Assembly: GCA_031546815.1 (NCBI GenBank)
Contig: JAVBJV010000011.1
Location: forward strand, 31,689-95,688
Length of the DNA stretch: 64,000 nucleotides
DNA from: JAVBJV01 sp031546815
Lineage (GTDB): Bacteria; Pseudomonadota; Alphaproteobacteria; Acetobacterales; Acetobacteraceae
Direction of reading: 5' to 3'
Every line of letters starts with the position of its first letter. Position 1 is the first letter of the stretch. The translations under genes and the position numbers were made by a program. Positions 42,223 through 51,165 of the stretch are shown one piece after another. The notes below the pieces were generated by a model that made no database searches, was not told the origin of the DNA, and saw nothing but the letters and a program-made list of their open reading frames with translations.

Positions 42223-42897
42223 ATGACGATCGGCATAGATGTCTTATTCAAAAATCGAAAAATAAATACAGACCGGCTTCACCCCTTTGGGTTTTCCCCG
42301 ACCAAAAGCGGTCATTCCTATTCGACCGACCTGTTGAACGGGCAATTTCAAATGACGGTCAACATCACGAAAGGCGGCAAGGTGTCGGCGGACGTGATGG
42401 ATAGCAGTTCACAGGAAATCTACGTACTTCACCGTGTTCCCGGAGCAGCGGGTGCATTCGTGGGAAAGGTGCGGGAGGAATACGAAGGCATACTCAAAAA
42501 GATAGCCGAAGCCTGCTTTGAGCCAGATGTGTTCAAAAACGAATACGCAAAACAGGTCATTCAATATGTCCGGAAGAGTTACCAGGACGAGCTTCAGTTC
42601 CTGTGGACAAAATTTCCGGAGAACGCGGTTTACCGACGGCAGGATAATGCAAAATGGTACGCTGCGTTGCTGGTTTTGAAGAAGAGTAAATTGGGATTGG
42701 ATGGAGACGACGCCATCGACATCATTGATTTGAGAGGCAAGCCGGAAGACATATCTGCTCTGATAGACGGGAAGAAATATTTCCCGGGATTCCACATGAA
42801 CAAAAAGAACTGGTTCACGATCTGCCTTGACGGTTCGGTTCCGCTGGAAGAAATTTTTCACAGAATCGACGAAAGCTTCGCCCTCGCAAAACATTGA
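42223..42897 (+). CDS. MmcQ/YjbR family protein of two-domain, Firmicutes-like type
   Basis: A 224-residue protein starting at ATG 42223. The central segment GAFVGKVREEYEGILKKIAE and the end FHMNKKNWFTICLDGSVPLEEIFHRIDESF match the two-domain MmcQ/YjbR proteins common in clostridia; the family has a double-wing DNA-binding-like (CyaY) fold, and its role is unknown. Codon use is clearly unlike its neighbours: many AAA, AAT, ATA, GAA codons and visibly lower GC. This supports acquisition from a low-GC donor. It follows moaE by 52 bases and converges with the aminotransferase gene. No mobile-element sequence flanks it. Confidence 0.85.
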   Translation: MTIGIDVLFKNRKINTDRLHPFGFSPTKSGHSYSTDLLNGQFQMTVNITKGGKVSADVMDSSSQEIYVLHRVPGAAGAFVGKVREEYEGILKKIAEACFEPDVFKNEYAKQVIQYVRKSYQDELQFLWTKFPENAVYRRQDNAKWYAALLVLKKSKLGLDGDDAIDIIDLRGKPEDISALIDGKKYFPGFHMNKKNWFTICLDGSVPLEEIFHRIDESFALAKH

Positions 42898-42968
42898 TGC
42901 GAAGGCGAAGGTGGATATCTCTCTGTTATCCGAATTTTCGGTGCCGTCTGAACCAAATAGCGCGCGTC

Positions 42969-44138
42969 TTAACGAGCTGCCTCCAGCTCATCACGGATCA
43001 ACCCTGCCAGAATGCCGACGCCCTGCACGATCTTTTCGGGCGGCACAGTGGCGAACGACAGGCGCAGCGTGTTGTGGCGTGCCTCGTTCGCGTAGAACGG
43101 GCCGCCCGGCACGAAGGCCACGTTCTGCGCAACCGCGTGTTCCAGCAGCTGCATGCTGTTGATCTGCTCGGGCAGTTCCACCCAGATGAACATGCCGCCT
43201 TCCGGCTGGTTCCAGCGCACGCCCTGCGGCATGTGCTGCTGCAATGCATCCAGCATCGCAGTGCACTGCCCGGCGTAAAGCTGGCGGATCTGCGGGATGT
43301 GCTTGTCGAGCAGACCGGTCTTCAACGTCTCGTAAGCAACACGCTGCGTGAAGCTGGGCGTGTGCAGGTCCGACGCCTGCTTGGCCTGCACCAGTTTGAA
43401 CAGAATATCCTCGGGCGCGATCACGAAGCCAAGCCGCAGCCCTGGCGCCAGGATCTTCGAGAACGATCCCATATACACAACGCCATCCGGGTTCATCGAC
43501 AGCAGCGACGGCAACTGGTCGCCCGTGTAGCTCAGCGCGCCGTACGGGTCGTCCTCCAGCAGCAGCACGCCATGTTCCTGTGCACGCGCCACCAGCGCCT
43601 GGCGGCGATCCAGCGGCAGGCGGCGGCCCGTCGGGTTCTGGAAATTCGGAATCGTGTAGAAGAACCGCGCATCGGCGGCGACCTCGGCGGTGATCGCCTC
43701 GGGCAGCAGCCCCTTCTCGTCCGACGCGACCGACACATAGTTCGGTTCATACATCGAGAACGCCTGCAGCGCGCCCAGATAGGTCGGCGTTTCCACCAGC
43801 ACCTTGCTGCCCGGGTCGATCAGCACCTTGCCCAGCAGGTCCAGCCCCTGCTGCGACCCGGTGGTCACCACCACGCGCGACGCGCTGACATTGTGGCGCG
43901 CCGCAATCCACTCACGCAGCGGCATCAGCCCTTCGGTCGGGCCATACTGCAACGCCGCCTGCGGGTTGTCGGCGAAGACGCGCGCGCAGGCTTCCTGCAT
44001 CTCGGCCACCGGGAACGTCGCCGGGGATGGCAGACCGCCCGCGAACGAAATCACTTCGGGGCGTTCGGTGACTTTCAGGATCTCGCGGATGGCCGAACTT
44101 GTCAGTTGCTGGGCGCGTTGGGAAATGGTCCAGGACAT
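42969..44138 (-). CDS. PLP-dependent aminotransferase, LysN/2-aminoadipate type
   Basis: A 389-residue fold-type I aminotransferase. It has SFAGGLPSPATFP at the N-terminus, QYGPTEGLMPLREW, TTGSQQGLDLLGK, NFQNPTGRRL, and the PLP lysine in GSFSKILAPGLRLGF. This is the pattern of 2-aminoadipate or aromatic/branched-chain aminotransferases related to MocR domains. The substrate cannot be fixed by sequence. It is divergent from the petP operon, and the palindrome at 44280-44296 lies in the shared 221-base intergenic region, so PetP may also control it. Confidence 0.9.
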   Translation of the reverse strand: MSWTISQRAQQLTSSAIREILKVTERPEVISFAGGLPSPATFPVAEMQEACARVFADNPQAALQYGPTEGLMPLREWIAARHNVSASRVVVTTGSQQGLDLLGKVLIDPGSKVLVETPTYLGALQAFSMYEPNYVSVASDEKGLLPEAITAEVAADARFFYTIPNFQNPTGRRLPLDRRQALVARAQEHGVLLLEDDPYGALSYTGDQLPSLLSMNPDGVVYMGSFSKILAPGLRLGFVIAPEDILFKLVQAKQASDLHTPSFTQRVAYETLKTGLLDKHIPQIRQLYAGQCTAMLDALQQHMPQGVRWNQPEGGMFIWVELPEQINSMQLLEHAVAQNVAFVPGGPFYANEARHNTLRLSFATVPPEKIVQGVGILAGLIRDELEAAR

Positions 44139-44279
44139 GGTGCTTCTGTCAGATCAGGTTGCGGGAGGAGAAAACACGACACAGATTCTGCGACGCCTGT
44201 TCGCCTTTCCCGGCAAGACTGGCATAATGCCTGCCACGACACGCCGACCCGAAAGGAAACAATACCACCGCATCACCTT

Positions 44280-44296
44280 TTGTAATTAAATTACAA
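44280..44296. promoter_or_regulatory. Perfect 17-base palindrome, candidate PetP/MarR operator
   Basis: TTGTAATTAAATTACAA is an exact inverted repeat with eight-base arms and a central A. It lies 63 bases upstream of petP, in the divergent gap with the aminotransferase gene. Length, symmetry and AT-richness fit a MarR-family operator, and autorepression is common in that family. No experimental site is known to me for this organism. Confidence 0.55.
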
Positions 44297-44359
44297 TCTT
44301 GAGGCGAACGGTAAAATTCTCTCTCGATCATGTCAATAGAACTGTCCTAAAAGATCCTC

Positions 44360-44857
44360 ATGTCAGGCACGAACGACCCACGCGGCGCGGCTGGCGCCAA
44401 TCTTCTGTTTCTGCGCGAGGAGGAAATCCGTCTGGCGCAGGACCTGCTGTTCTTCGCCTATCGCGATTTTACCGCGGGCGCGGATGCGCTGCTCGACGGT
44501 ATGGGCTTGGGTCGCGCGCATCACCGCGCGCTGCATTTCATCGGGCGCAATACGGGGATCACGGTCAGCGACCTGCTCGGCATTCTGCGCATCACCAAAC
44601 AGAGTCTGGCGCGCGTGCTGACCGCACTGGTCGAGCAAGGCTACGTCGAACAGGCGCAGGGCCGTACCGACCGCCGCCAGCGTCTGCTGTCGCTGACGGA
44701 AAAGGGCCGCGATCTGGAACGCCGTTTGTTCGAACAGCAGCGCACGCTGCTGGCCGATGCGTATCGACAGGCGGGCGCAACCTCGGTCGAGGGTTTCAAG
44801 CGCGTGATGCGCGGCATTGCAGATATTTCTGCCACCAACAACACGGGCCGCCCATGA
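44360..44857 (+). CDS. petP: MarR-family transcriptional regulator PetP
   Basis: A 165-residue winged-helix protein. It has the MarR pattern: a helical N-terminus, LGRAHHRALHFIGRNTGITVSDLLGILRITKQSLARVL as the helix-turn-helix region, and the wing EQAQGRTDRRQRLLSLTEKG. In Rhodobacter capsulatus PetP is encoded directly before PetR and both affect cytochrome bc1 expression. The same order occurs here, and the petP stop overlaps petR as ATGA. A palindrome 63 bases upstream is a likely self-binding site. Confidence 0.9.
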   Translation: MSGTNDPRGAAGANLLFLREEEIRLAQDLLFFAYRDFTAGADALLDGMGLGRAHHRALHFIGRNTGITVSDLLGILRITKQSLARVLTALVEQGYVEQAQGRTDRRQRLLSLTEKGRDLERRLFEQQRTLLADAYRQAGATSVEGFKRVMRGIADISATNNTGRP

Positions 44858-45573
44858 ACACACCATTGCCGATCGATGGCCCGCACGTGCTGGTGGTAGA
44901 CGACGACGAACGTCTGCGCCGTTTGCTGGCGCGGTATCTGGGCGAGAACGGCTTTCGCGTCACCGCTGCCGAAAATGCCGCCGAAGCACGCGCGCGGCTG
45001 GAGTTTCTGGAACCCGACGTGATGGTGGTCGATGTCAGCATGCCGGGCGAAAGCGGCCTGCAACTCACCGAAAGCCTGCGCCATCAACGCGATATCCCGG
45101 TCATGCTCCTCACCGCGCGCGGCGCGCCGGAAGACCGCATCGCCGGGTTCGAAGCGGGTGCCGACGATTACCTGCCAAAACCGTTCGACCCACGTGAACT
45201 GGTGCTGCGTATCCGCGCGCTACTGCGTCGTGCCTCCACACCGCCACCCGTGATCACCACGACGGCCAGCAACGGCCCGCTGAAGCTGGGCATTGCGGAG
45301 TTCGACCCGGCCCGCAATGAACTCACCGGCCCGCATGGCGCAATCCGCCTGACGGCTGGCGAGATCGCCCTGCTCTCGGCGCTGGCGCGCCGCCCGAACG
45401 AGATCATGTCGCGCGAGGAAATTTCCGAATTCCTCGGCATGGACGAACAGGGCGAACGCGCGATCGACGTGCAGGTCACCCGCCTGCGCCGCAAGATCGA
45501 GGCAGACCCGCGCGAACCGCGTTTTCTGCTGACCCTGCGTGGCAAGGGTTACATGCTGCGACCGGATCGCTGA
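44854..45573 (+). CDS. petR: OmpR-family response regulator PetR
   Basis: A 239-residue two-domain regulator. The receiver domain has VLVVDDDERLRR with the acidic cluster at 16-18, the phospho-acceptor Asp60 in VMVVDVSMPGESG, and the conserved lysine in YLPKPFDP. The winged-helix effector domain ends in TLRGKGYMLRPDR. It is coupled to petP and is followed by a histidine kinase after two bases, so the cognate pair is likely. In relatives PetR is essential and acts on cytochrome and other genes. Confidence 0.92.
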   Translation: MNTPLPIDGPHVLVVDDDERLRRLLARYLGENGFRVTAAENAAEARARLEFLEPDVMVVDVSMPGESGLQLTESLRHQRDIPVMLLTARGAPEDRIAGFEAGADDYLPKPFDPRELVLRIRALLRRASTPPPVITTTASNGPLKLGIAEFDPARNELTGPHGAIRLTAGEIALLSALARRPNEIMSREEISEFLGMDEQGERAIDVQVTRLRRKIEADPREPRFLLTLRGKGYMLRPDR

Positions 45574-45575
45574 CC

Positions 45576-46895
45576 ATGTGGTCGCCGATCTACTGGCTAA
45601 AACGGATGATGCCACGCAGCCTGCTGGTGCGCAGTCTGCTGATCATCCTGATCCCGCTGCTGCTGGTGCAGGCGGTGGCGCTGCAGGTGTTCTACGGTTC
45701 GCATCTGGATGTGTTCTCGCGCCGCATGGCCGCCAGCGTGGCGGGCGATATCGGCTTTGCGCTCGACCTGATGCACCGCTTTCCCGGCGCCGAAAATTAC
45801 GAGTGGATCGCCATGGAAACGCAGGATCGGTTCGACATCATCCTGAGCGTCGCCCCCGGCACCGTGCTGCCCAACACGCCCCGCCCAAACCTGTGGGGAC
45901 CGATCGACGACGATCTGGCCGCTGCGCTGGAAGAACGCGTGCGCAGGCCTTTCACCTTCGACTGGGACATCGATCCCCGTTACGTGCAGATCCGCATTCA
46001 GCTGCCCGATGAAGTGGTGCATGCCGAAGTGCCGCGCAAACGTCTGTACAGCGGCACCGTGCTGCTGTTCGTGCTGTGGCTGGTGGGCAGCGCCATGCTG
46101 CTGTTCGGCATTGCCGCCATCTTCATGAAGCAGCAGGTGCGCGCCATCCGCCGACTGGCTGGCTCGGCCGAGGCATTCGGGATGGGCCGCGATCCCGGCC
46201 CCATCAAACCTGAAGGCGGCACCGAAGTGCGGCAGGCCGCCGTCGCCTTCAACCGGATGCAGGCGCGCATCCGCCGCTTTCTGGCACAGCGCACGGAAAT
46301 GCTGGCCGGTGTCTCGCACGATCTGCGCACGCCACTCACGCGTATGCGTCTGGCGCTGGCGATGATGCCCGAGAATGCCGACAACGCCGAACTCTCGGCC
46401 GATGTGGACGAGATGGAGAACATGGTCGATGGCTATCTGGCCTTCGCCCGCGGTGAAGGAACCGAACAGGCGCAGGAGACCGACATCGTCGCCCTGCTGC
46501 GCGACATTGTCGGCAATGCGCAGCGCAGCGGTCAGCAGATCGACTTCACATCCCCGGACGAGATCGTCCTGCCGCTGCGCCCGCAGGCGATCCGGCGCGC
46601 CATTCACAACCTGCTCGACAACGCACGTCGGCACGCCAAACACACCAGCATCGACGTGCAGACGGCGCTGCGCGAGGGAGGCGGTCTGTATGTGCTGTTG
46701 CAGATCGACGATGACGGCCCCGGGATTCCGGAGAACCAGCGCGAAGAGATGTTCCGCGCCTTTTCATCCGGCGCTGGCAGCACTGGGCTTGGGCTGACCA
46801 TTGCGCGCGACGTTGTGCGTGCGCATGGCGGTGATATCCTTCTGGAAGACAGTCCGCTGGGCGGGCTGCGTGCCAGTCTGCGTTTGCCGGTGTAA
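45576..46895 (+). CDS. EnvZ-like sensor histidine kinase
   Basis: A 439-residue membrane kinase. A transmembrane helix at residues 16-36, a periplasmic sensor loop of about 120 residues, a second helix near 160-182, then a HAMP linker and the phosphorylation motif GVSHDLRTPLTRMRLAL with His248. The ATPase has HNLLDNARRHAK, DDGPGIP and STGLGLTIARDVV. The EnvZ-type H-box fits a kinase for an OmpR regulator, and it directly follows petR. The signal is unknown. Confidence 0.92.
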   Translation: MWSPIYWLKRMMPRSLLVRSLLIILIPLLLVQAVALQVFYGSHLDVFSRRMAASVAGDIGFALDLMHRFPGAENYEWIAMETQDRFDIILSVAPGTVLPNTPRPNLWGPIDDDLAAALEERVRRPFTFDWDIDPRYVQIRIQLPDEVVHAEVPRKRLYSGTVLLFVLWLVGSAMLLFGIAAIFMKQQVRAIRRLAGSAEAFGMGRDPGPIKPEGGTEVRQAAVAFNRMQARIRRFLAQRTEMLAGVSHDLRTPLTRMRLALAMMPENADNAELSADVDEMENMVDGYLAFARGEGTEQAQETDIVALLRDIVGNAQRSGQQIDFTSPDEIVLPLRPQAIRRAIHNLLDNARRHAKHTSIDVQTALREGGGLYVLLQIDDDGPGIPENQREEMFRAFSSGAGSTGLGLTIARDVVRAHGGDILLEDSPLGGLRASLRLPV

Positions 46896-46900
46896 ATGAA

Positions 46901-46924
46901 AAAGGCCGCTCGAAAGCGGCCTTT
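46901..46924. terminator. Bidirectional terminator between the kinase and phasin genes
   Basis: AAAGGCCGCT pairs perfectly with AGCGGCCTTT around a CGAA tetraloop. A runs and T runs on either side make it usable in both directions, and it lies between two convergent genes. Confidence 0.82.
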
Positions 46925-46947
46925 ACAGTTTCGTACTGCTTTCAGAT

Positions 46948-47388
46948 TTACGGCTTGTCGGTCATCTGGGCTGCGAGAGTTTTCACTTCGTCCATCGCTT
47001 CGGTGAAGCGGTTGTTCAGAAGCTCGATCGCTTCGCCGTTCGACTTCTGAATCAGGTCGGCAATTTCTTTCATGTTGGAAACGGCGCGGGAATATCCAGC
47101 CTTCAGCAGTTCGACCTGCTTCTTCGCCTGTTCCTGCGGCTCGTCGCCGGACGACAGAACGCGCACCGCATCCGACACTTCCGCCATGGTCTGCTGGATG
47201 ATTTCCATATGGCGTTTGGCAACGGCCTGGGCACCTTCCAGCGCAACGCGATTGGCCTGCGACAGGGTTTCCAGATTACGGCGCTGCACGGCAAGGAACG
47301 CATCGGCATTCGGCATCGCCGGAAGCTTAAAATCGGCCATCATCTTGGTGATGTCAAATTCGAAAGGGTTCTGAGGGTTTATCGCCAT
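46948..47388 (-). CDS. Phasin family protein
   Basis: A 146-residue amphipathic helical protein of the phasin group. NPFEFDITKMMADFKLPAMPNADAFLAVQRRNLETL is the typical start, followed by a long Ala/Gln/Glu-rich helix and KSNGEAIELLNNRF near the end. Phasins coat polyhydroxyalkanoate granules and control their size. No PHA synthase is visible in this window. It ends at the terminator shared with the kinase gene. Confidence 0.9.
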   Translation of the reverse strand: MAINPQNPFEFDITKMMADFKLPAMPNADAFLAVQRRNLETLSQANRVALEGAQAVAKRHMEIIQQTMAEVSDAVRVLSSGDEPQEQAKKQVELLKAGYSRAVSNMKEIADLIQKSNGEAIELLNNRFTEAMDEVKTLAAQMTDKP

Positions 47389-47480
47389 GTCTGCACTTTC
47401 CGTTTTGCTTATTGATTTGGTTCCGGCAAAGGCAAACGTATGCTCTGCGCCATGGGTTTACAATAGGGATTGCGGAATTT

Positions 47481-48557
47481 TCACTCCGCCAGCAGGCCCA
47501 GCCCCTGAAGAACTTCCTCGCGTAGGCTCACCCGTCCCTGCGCATCTTTTACGCGAGCCAGCCCCATCACATCGTCATACCCCCACACAGCCCAGCCGAT
47601 CCGCTGCGCCTCGAGCGCGCTATGCACATCGTGCAGCCATGCTGCGCGCATCTGTGGCGGAATGCGCTGGCTCACCCCGATCTCGCCGGCGATCACCGGC
47701 ACCTGATGACGTGCGGACCACGCACCGGCCTGCGCAACAAGGCGCTGTATTTTTGCGGCGTTCCATCCCTGCTGGCAGTAATTCGCATCAATCAGCGCGC
47801 GTGTGCGTGCGTGCTGCGTATCAGCCGACTGCATACATGTTTCCCTGTCGCCCGACGGCCACGGCAGACGTGCAATCGCCGCCCGGTCCGGATTGCGTTG
47901 CGGCTGGTCCGGACTGTCGGACACGAAAGACGCCAGCGCCGTCCAGAATTGCGGCTGATAGAAATGGAACGAGTAAACGATGTTCCGATCCTCCAGCGGC
48001 GTCAGCGCCAGCAGGCCGCGCAACCCACCCCAGAAATGTCCGGTCGCGATGATGGTGTGCTGCGGCGCTGCGGCGCGGATAATTTCCACGGCCTGCACCT
48101 GAAGCGCATGCCAGGCCTCTGCGCCGTTCTGGAAAACCGGTTCGTTCAGGACTTCCAGAAATGTGCGATCGGGATCGGTATCCGCCAGCAGCGCGGCAAG
48201 ATCGCGCCAGGTTTCCAGAAACTCCTCGCGGTGCGCAGCTTCTCTCTCCAGCCGCCAGCGATAGGGATGCAGATCGATCACCACCGCCATGCCGGCAGAA
48301 TGGATCGCCGCAATTGCCGCACACAACGCGCGGGCGCGATAGTCTTCTCCACGCATCACTTCGGGCTGCACGGGCAGGCGCACAAAGGTGAAACCGTATC
48401 GACGCAATTGCGCAAGCTCGGCCGCGTTGACATAGGTTCGGAAATAATCGGCCGTCAGCCGCGCTGGAAACCTGAACCAGTGCACGATGTTGACGCCGCG
48501 CGACAACACGGCGACACGTTCGGGCTCGACCTGCGCATTGGCCGGAAACGCCAGCAA
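47481..48557 (-). CDS. Glycoside hydrolase family 5 (cellulase-like), start codon uncertain
   Basis: A secreted GH5-like protein of about 360 residues. The catalytic core starts at LSRGVNIVHWFRF and has DLHPYRW, the acid/base glutamate in LEVLNEPVFQN, HFWGG, FHFYQPQFW, and the nucleophile glutamate in VIAGEIGVSQR, ending with WAVWGYDD. The frame continues upstream into a good signal peptide (charged RTKRAGFWR, then hydrophobic GIALALIALLAF), but this stretch has no ATG, GTG or TTG; the first ordinary codon is TTG 48557. A CTG at 48566 overlaps the stop of the upstream glycosyltransferase as CTGA. It may cut a beta-glucan made or exported with the neighbouring glycosyltransferases. Confidence 0.8.
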   Translation of the reverse strand: MLAFPANAQVEPERVAVLSRGVNIVHWFRFPARLTADYFRTYVNAAELAQLRRYGFTFVRLPVQPEVMRGEDYRARALCAAIAAIHSAGMAVVIDLHPYRWRLEREAAHREEFLETWRDLAALLADTDPDRTFLEVLNEPVFQNGAEAWHALQVQAVEIIRAAAPQHTIIATGHFWGGLRGLLALTPLEDRNIVYSFHFYQPQFWTALASFVSDSPDQPQRNPDRAAIARLPWPSGDRETCMQSADTQHARTRALIDANYCQQGWNAAKIQRLVAQAGAWSARHQVPVIAGEIGVSQRIPPQMRAAWLHDVHSALEAQRIGWAVWGYDDVMGLARVKDAQGRVSLREEVLQGLGLLAE

Positions 48558-48562
48558 CGCAA

Positions 48563-49549
48563 TCAGCGCGAGGGCGATTCCACAGCGCCAGAAACCGGCG
48601 CGCTTGGTTCGAACCGTTCGACCAGATAGAGCGGCCTGCGTTTTGTTTCGTTGAAGATGCGCCCCAGATACTCGCCGATCACCCCCAGCGTCATCAGCTG
48701 CATGCCGCCCAGAAACAGCACGACGGCCAGCAGGCTTGGATAACCGGGCACGGGGTTGCCAAACAACATCGTCTTGATGATGATTTGCGCGCCATACAGA
48801 AACGCAAACACAGCGACCAGAAGGCCGACATAGGTGGCAACCTTCAGCGGCACCACCGTAAAACCGGTTATTCCCTCGATCGCCAGGTTCCACAGTTTTA
48901 TGTAGTTCCATTTGGTTTCTCCGGCATAACGCGGTGCACGATCGTACGGAACGGCCAGCGACGGAAAGCCAACCCAGGCGAACAGCCCCTTCATGAATCT
49001 GTGCTGTTCCCGCAACTGCAAAAGCGCATCAACGGCACGTCTGGACATCAACCTGAAATCGCCGGTGTTACGCGGAATATGCACGCGCCCGACATGCGAC
49101 ATCAGACAGTAAAACCCCGATGCAGTTATCTTCTTGAACCACCCCTCCCCCGCACGCATACGGCGCTGAGCATAGACGACATCGAAGCCGTCTTTCCATC
49201 CGGCGATCAGTTCCGGGATCACCTCGGGCGGGTCCTGCAGATCTGCATCGATCACGATCACGGCCTGACCGTGTGCGTGGTCCAGACCTGCCGTTGTTGC
49301 GATCTCTTTCCCGAAATTGCGGCTGAGGTTGAGCACGGCAACCGATGCATCCTCGCCGCGCAGTTTCAGCAGCAGGTCCAGTGTTGCATCCGACGATCCG
49401 TCGTTCACGTAGATCACTTCCCATGCATGGCCACAGGTCTGCATCACGGCAGACAGGCGCGCGTGGAATTCAAGGATGCCCTCTGCCTCGTTATACGCGG
49501 GCACGACAACCGACAGCCGAGACGTCGCATCATTCAGTTGCTGCAACAT
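48563..49549 (-). CDS. Family 2 glycosyltransferase, GtrB/DPM1-like
   Basis: A 328-residue enzyme with a cytosolic GT-A domain and two C-terminal membrane helices. The domain has LSVVVPAYNEAEGI, VIYVNDGSSDAT, the DxD-containing VIDADLQDPPE, and RNTGDFRLMSRRAVDAL. This pattern transfers a sugar to a polyprenyl phosphate carrier. The following frame (GH5) begins at or before its stop. It is divergent from a GT39-like membrane protein that would use such lipid-linked sugars. Confidence 0.92.
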   Translation of the reverse strand: MLQQLNDATSRLSVVVPAYNEAEGILEFHARLSAVMQTCGHAWEVIYVNDGSSDATLDLLLKLRGEDASVAVLNLSRNFGKEIATTAGLDHAHGQAVIVIDADLQDPPEVIPELIAGWKDGFDVVYAQRRMRAGEGWFKKITASGFYCLMSHVGRVHIPRNTGDFRLMSRRAVDALLQLREQHRFMKGLFAWVGFPSLAVPYDRAPRYAGETKWNYIKLWNLAIEGITGFTVVPLKVATYVGLLVAVFAFLYGAQIIIKTMLFGNPVPGYPSLLAVVLFLGGMQLMTLGVIGEYLGRIFNETKRRPLYLVERFEPSAPVSGAVESPSR

Positions 49550-49644
49550 ACATCCTCACCCACAAGGGACGCGGCAGCATGTCAGAAAACAAAATTCATT
49601 TCGATAATGTTTGAAATTATTTTGCGTCTGCGATTACCTACTGT

Positions 49645-51165
49645 GTGGCCCGTTTATTCTCACTCTCTCCTGGCGTTCATGTGCTGGCAGCAGTCTTCGC
49701 GTTATGCGTGGCAATCCTGCTCGCAACCGCCTCATTTCGCTCGACCGAGTATGACGAGAACTACACGGTCTTCCTCGCAACCGGACAACCGCGCCCCACA
49801 TGGCCGAGCGACGTGTTCCGCGCGGGCGACATGCATCATATCTACTCCGGCACGAGCAGCTACGCGGACATTGCGCGCGACTTGCGCCAGGGCGATGTGC
49901 ATCCGCCGCTGTATTTCTGGGCCGCGTCGGCATGGCGCAGTGTAGTGGGTGATGAATTTTCCCATACGCGTCTGCTCTCTGTTCTGACATCGTCCATTGC
50001 ATTGCTGCTGATTGCAGCGATCGCACGACACGCAGGAATTCCACCGGCGCTGACGATGCTGTTGTGTGCATTGTGTTATGGTTTTGCCTATACCGGCGCC
50101 ATTGCACGTGGCTTTGCGCTGGCTCAGATGTTCGTGCTTCTGGGCACGCTTTTCCTGTTACGTGCACAAGGCTGTACACTGGCGCTGTTTGGTGGGCTGG
50201 CGCTGGGTGCAGCAACGTTCTCGAACTATCTGGCGGCTTTTGCTGCTGCGGCAGCGTTGCTCTGGTTCTTGCTTGTGCACTGGCGCGCGCCGTCGCTATG
50301 GATCTGTGCCGGAATTGGCTTCGCATTATTTCTGGCAGGAGACCTGTTTTTCTTTCTAGCGCAGAAAGACAGTCGGTCAGGGCAGTTTCCGCCATTCCAT
50401 CTGTGGCCTTCGTTGATCCGCCTGGCACAGTACGGAACCGCCAGCATCTTCGGCGGGCTGCCGCTCTATGTGCCGCAATCTGTCCGCTTGCCGGTCTCGG
50501 CTGGCATCGCTGTCATCCTTGCGATGGCAGCCGCACTGATCGGGTGGAACTGGCGCAGCATCGGCACACAGCGTGCACGCTGGCTGTTCATCATGATGCT
50601 GGCAGCAACTCCTGCGGGGCTGCTGCTGCTGGGATTTGTGTTCAACAACACGCCGATCGAACTGCGCTACATCGCGTTCTGTCTGCCGTTCTACGCATTG
50701 CTGCTGGCGGGTGCGCTTGTGTGGATGCGTTGGGTTCTGCCTGTCATTCTGTTGCTGCAAACTGCATCCATCCTCGGGATGTTGTTTCATCCCGCCACGA
50801 TGCAGCCCTTCCGTTACACCGCACAGGCAGCCGCCAGTCTGGTGGGGAGTGACGGGCTGGCGTTCATTGCACATGGAAATGACGGCGTGGGAATCCCCGC
50901 ATCCTTCGTGCAGGAAGCTTCGCCCGATCTGCACATTCGCGTCGTTCGCAAGACCGATACGCCGGACGCGCTTCTACAGCAGGCGGCTGACTTTCCCCGC
51001 ATCGTGGTGATCACCATTACCGGCGATAACGACAGCCCGGCCGAAGTTTCGATGCTGCTGGAAACATTCACGCGCAGCGCCTGCTGGAAGCAGGACGGCA
51101 CCAGATTCAACAGCGTGGTATTTACGCGCCAGCCCTGCCCGGCTGATCGTCGAGCGACACAATAA
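49645..51165 (+). CDS. GT39/ArnT-like polytopic glycosyltransferase
   Basis: A 506-residue membrane protein with about 11 hydrophobic segments. Near the N-terminus it has the family acid STEYDENYTVF and, after the first large loop, DVHPPLYFWAASAW, which match protein mannosyltransferase/ArnT enzymes that use polyprenyl-linked sugars. It ends in a soluble domain of about 120 residues. The start is GTG 49645. It is divergent from the GT2 gene and together with it and the GH5 gene suggests surface glycan modification. The C-terminal end overlaps the convergent DinB gene by 44 bases. Confidence 0.78.
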   Translation: MARLFSLSPGVHVLAAVFALCVAILLATASFRSTEYDENYTVFLATGQPRPTWPSDVFRAGDMHHIYSGTSSYADIARDLRQGDVHPPLYFWAASAWRSVVGDEFSHTRLLSVLTSSIALLLIAAIARHAGIPPALTMLLCALCYGFAYTGAIARGFALAQMFVLLGTLFLLRAQGCTLALFGGLALGAATFSNYLAAFAAAAALLWFLLVHWRAPSLWICAGIGFALFLAGDLFFFLAQKDSRSGQFPPFHLWPSLIRLAQYGTASIFGGLPLYVPQSVRLPVSAGIAVILAMAAALIGWNWRSIGTQRARWLFIMMLAATPAGLLLLGFVFNNTPIELRYIAFCLPFYALLLAGALVWMRWVLPVILLLQTASILGMLFHPATMQPFRYTAQAAASLVGSDGLAFIAHGNDGVGIPASFVQEASPDLHIRVVRKTDTPDALLQQAADFPRIVVITITGDNDSPAEVSMLLETFTRSACWKQDGTRFNSVVFTRQPCPADRRATQ

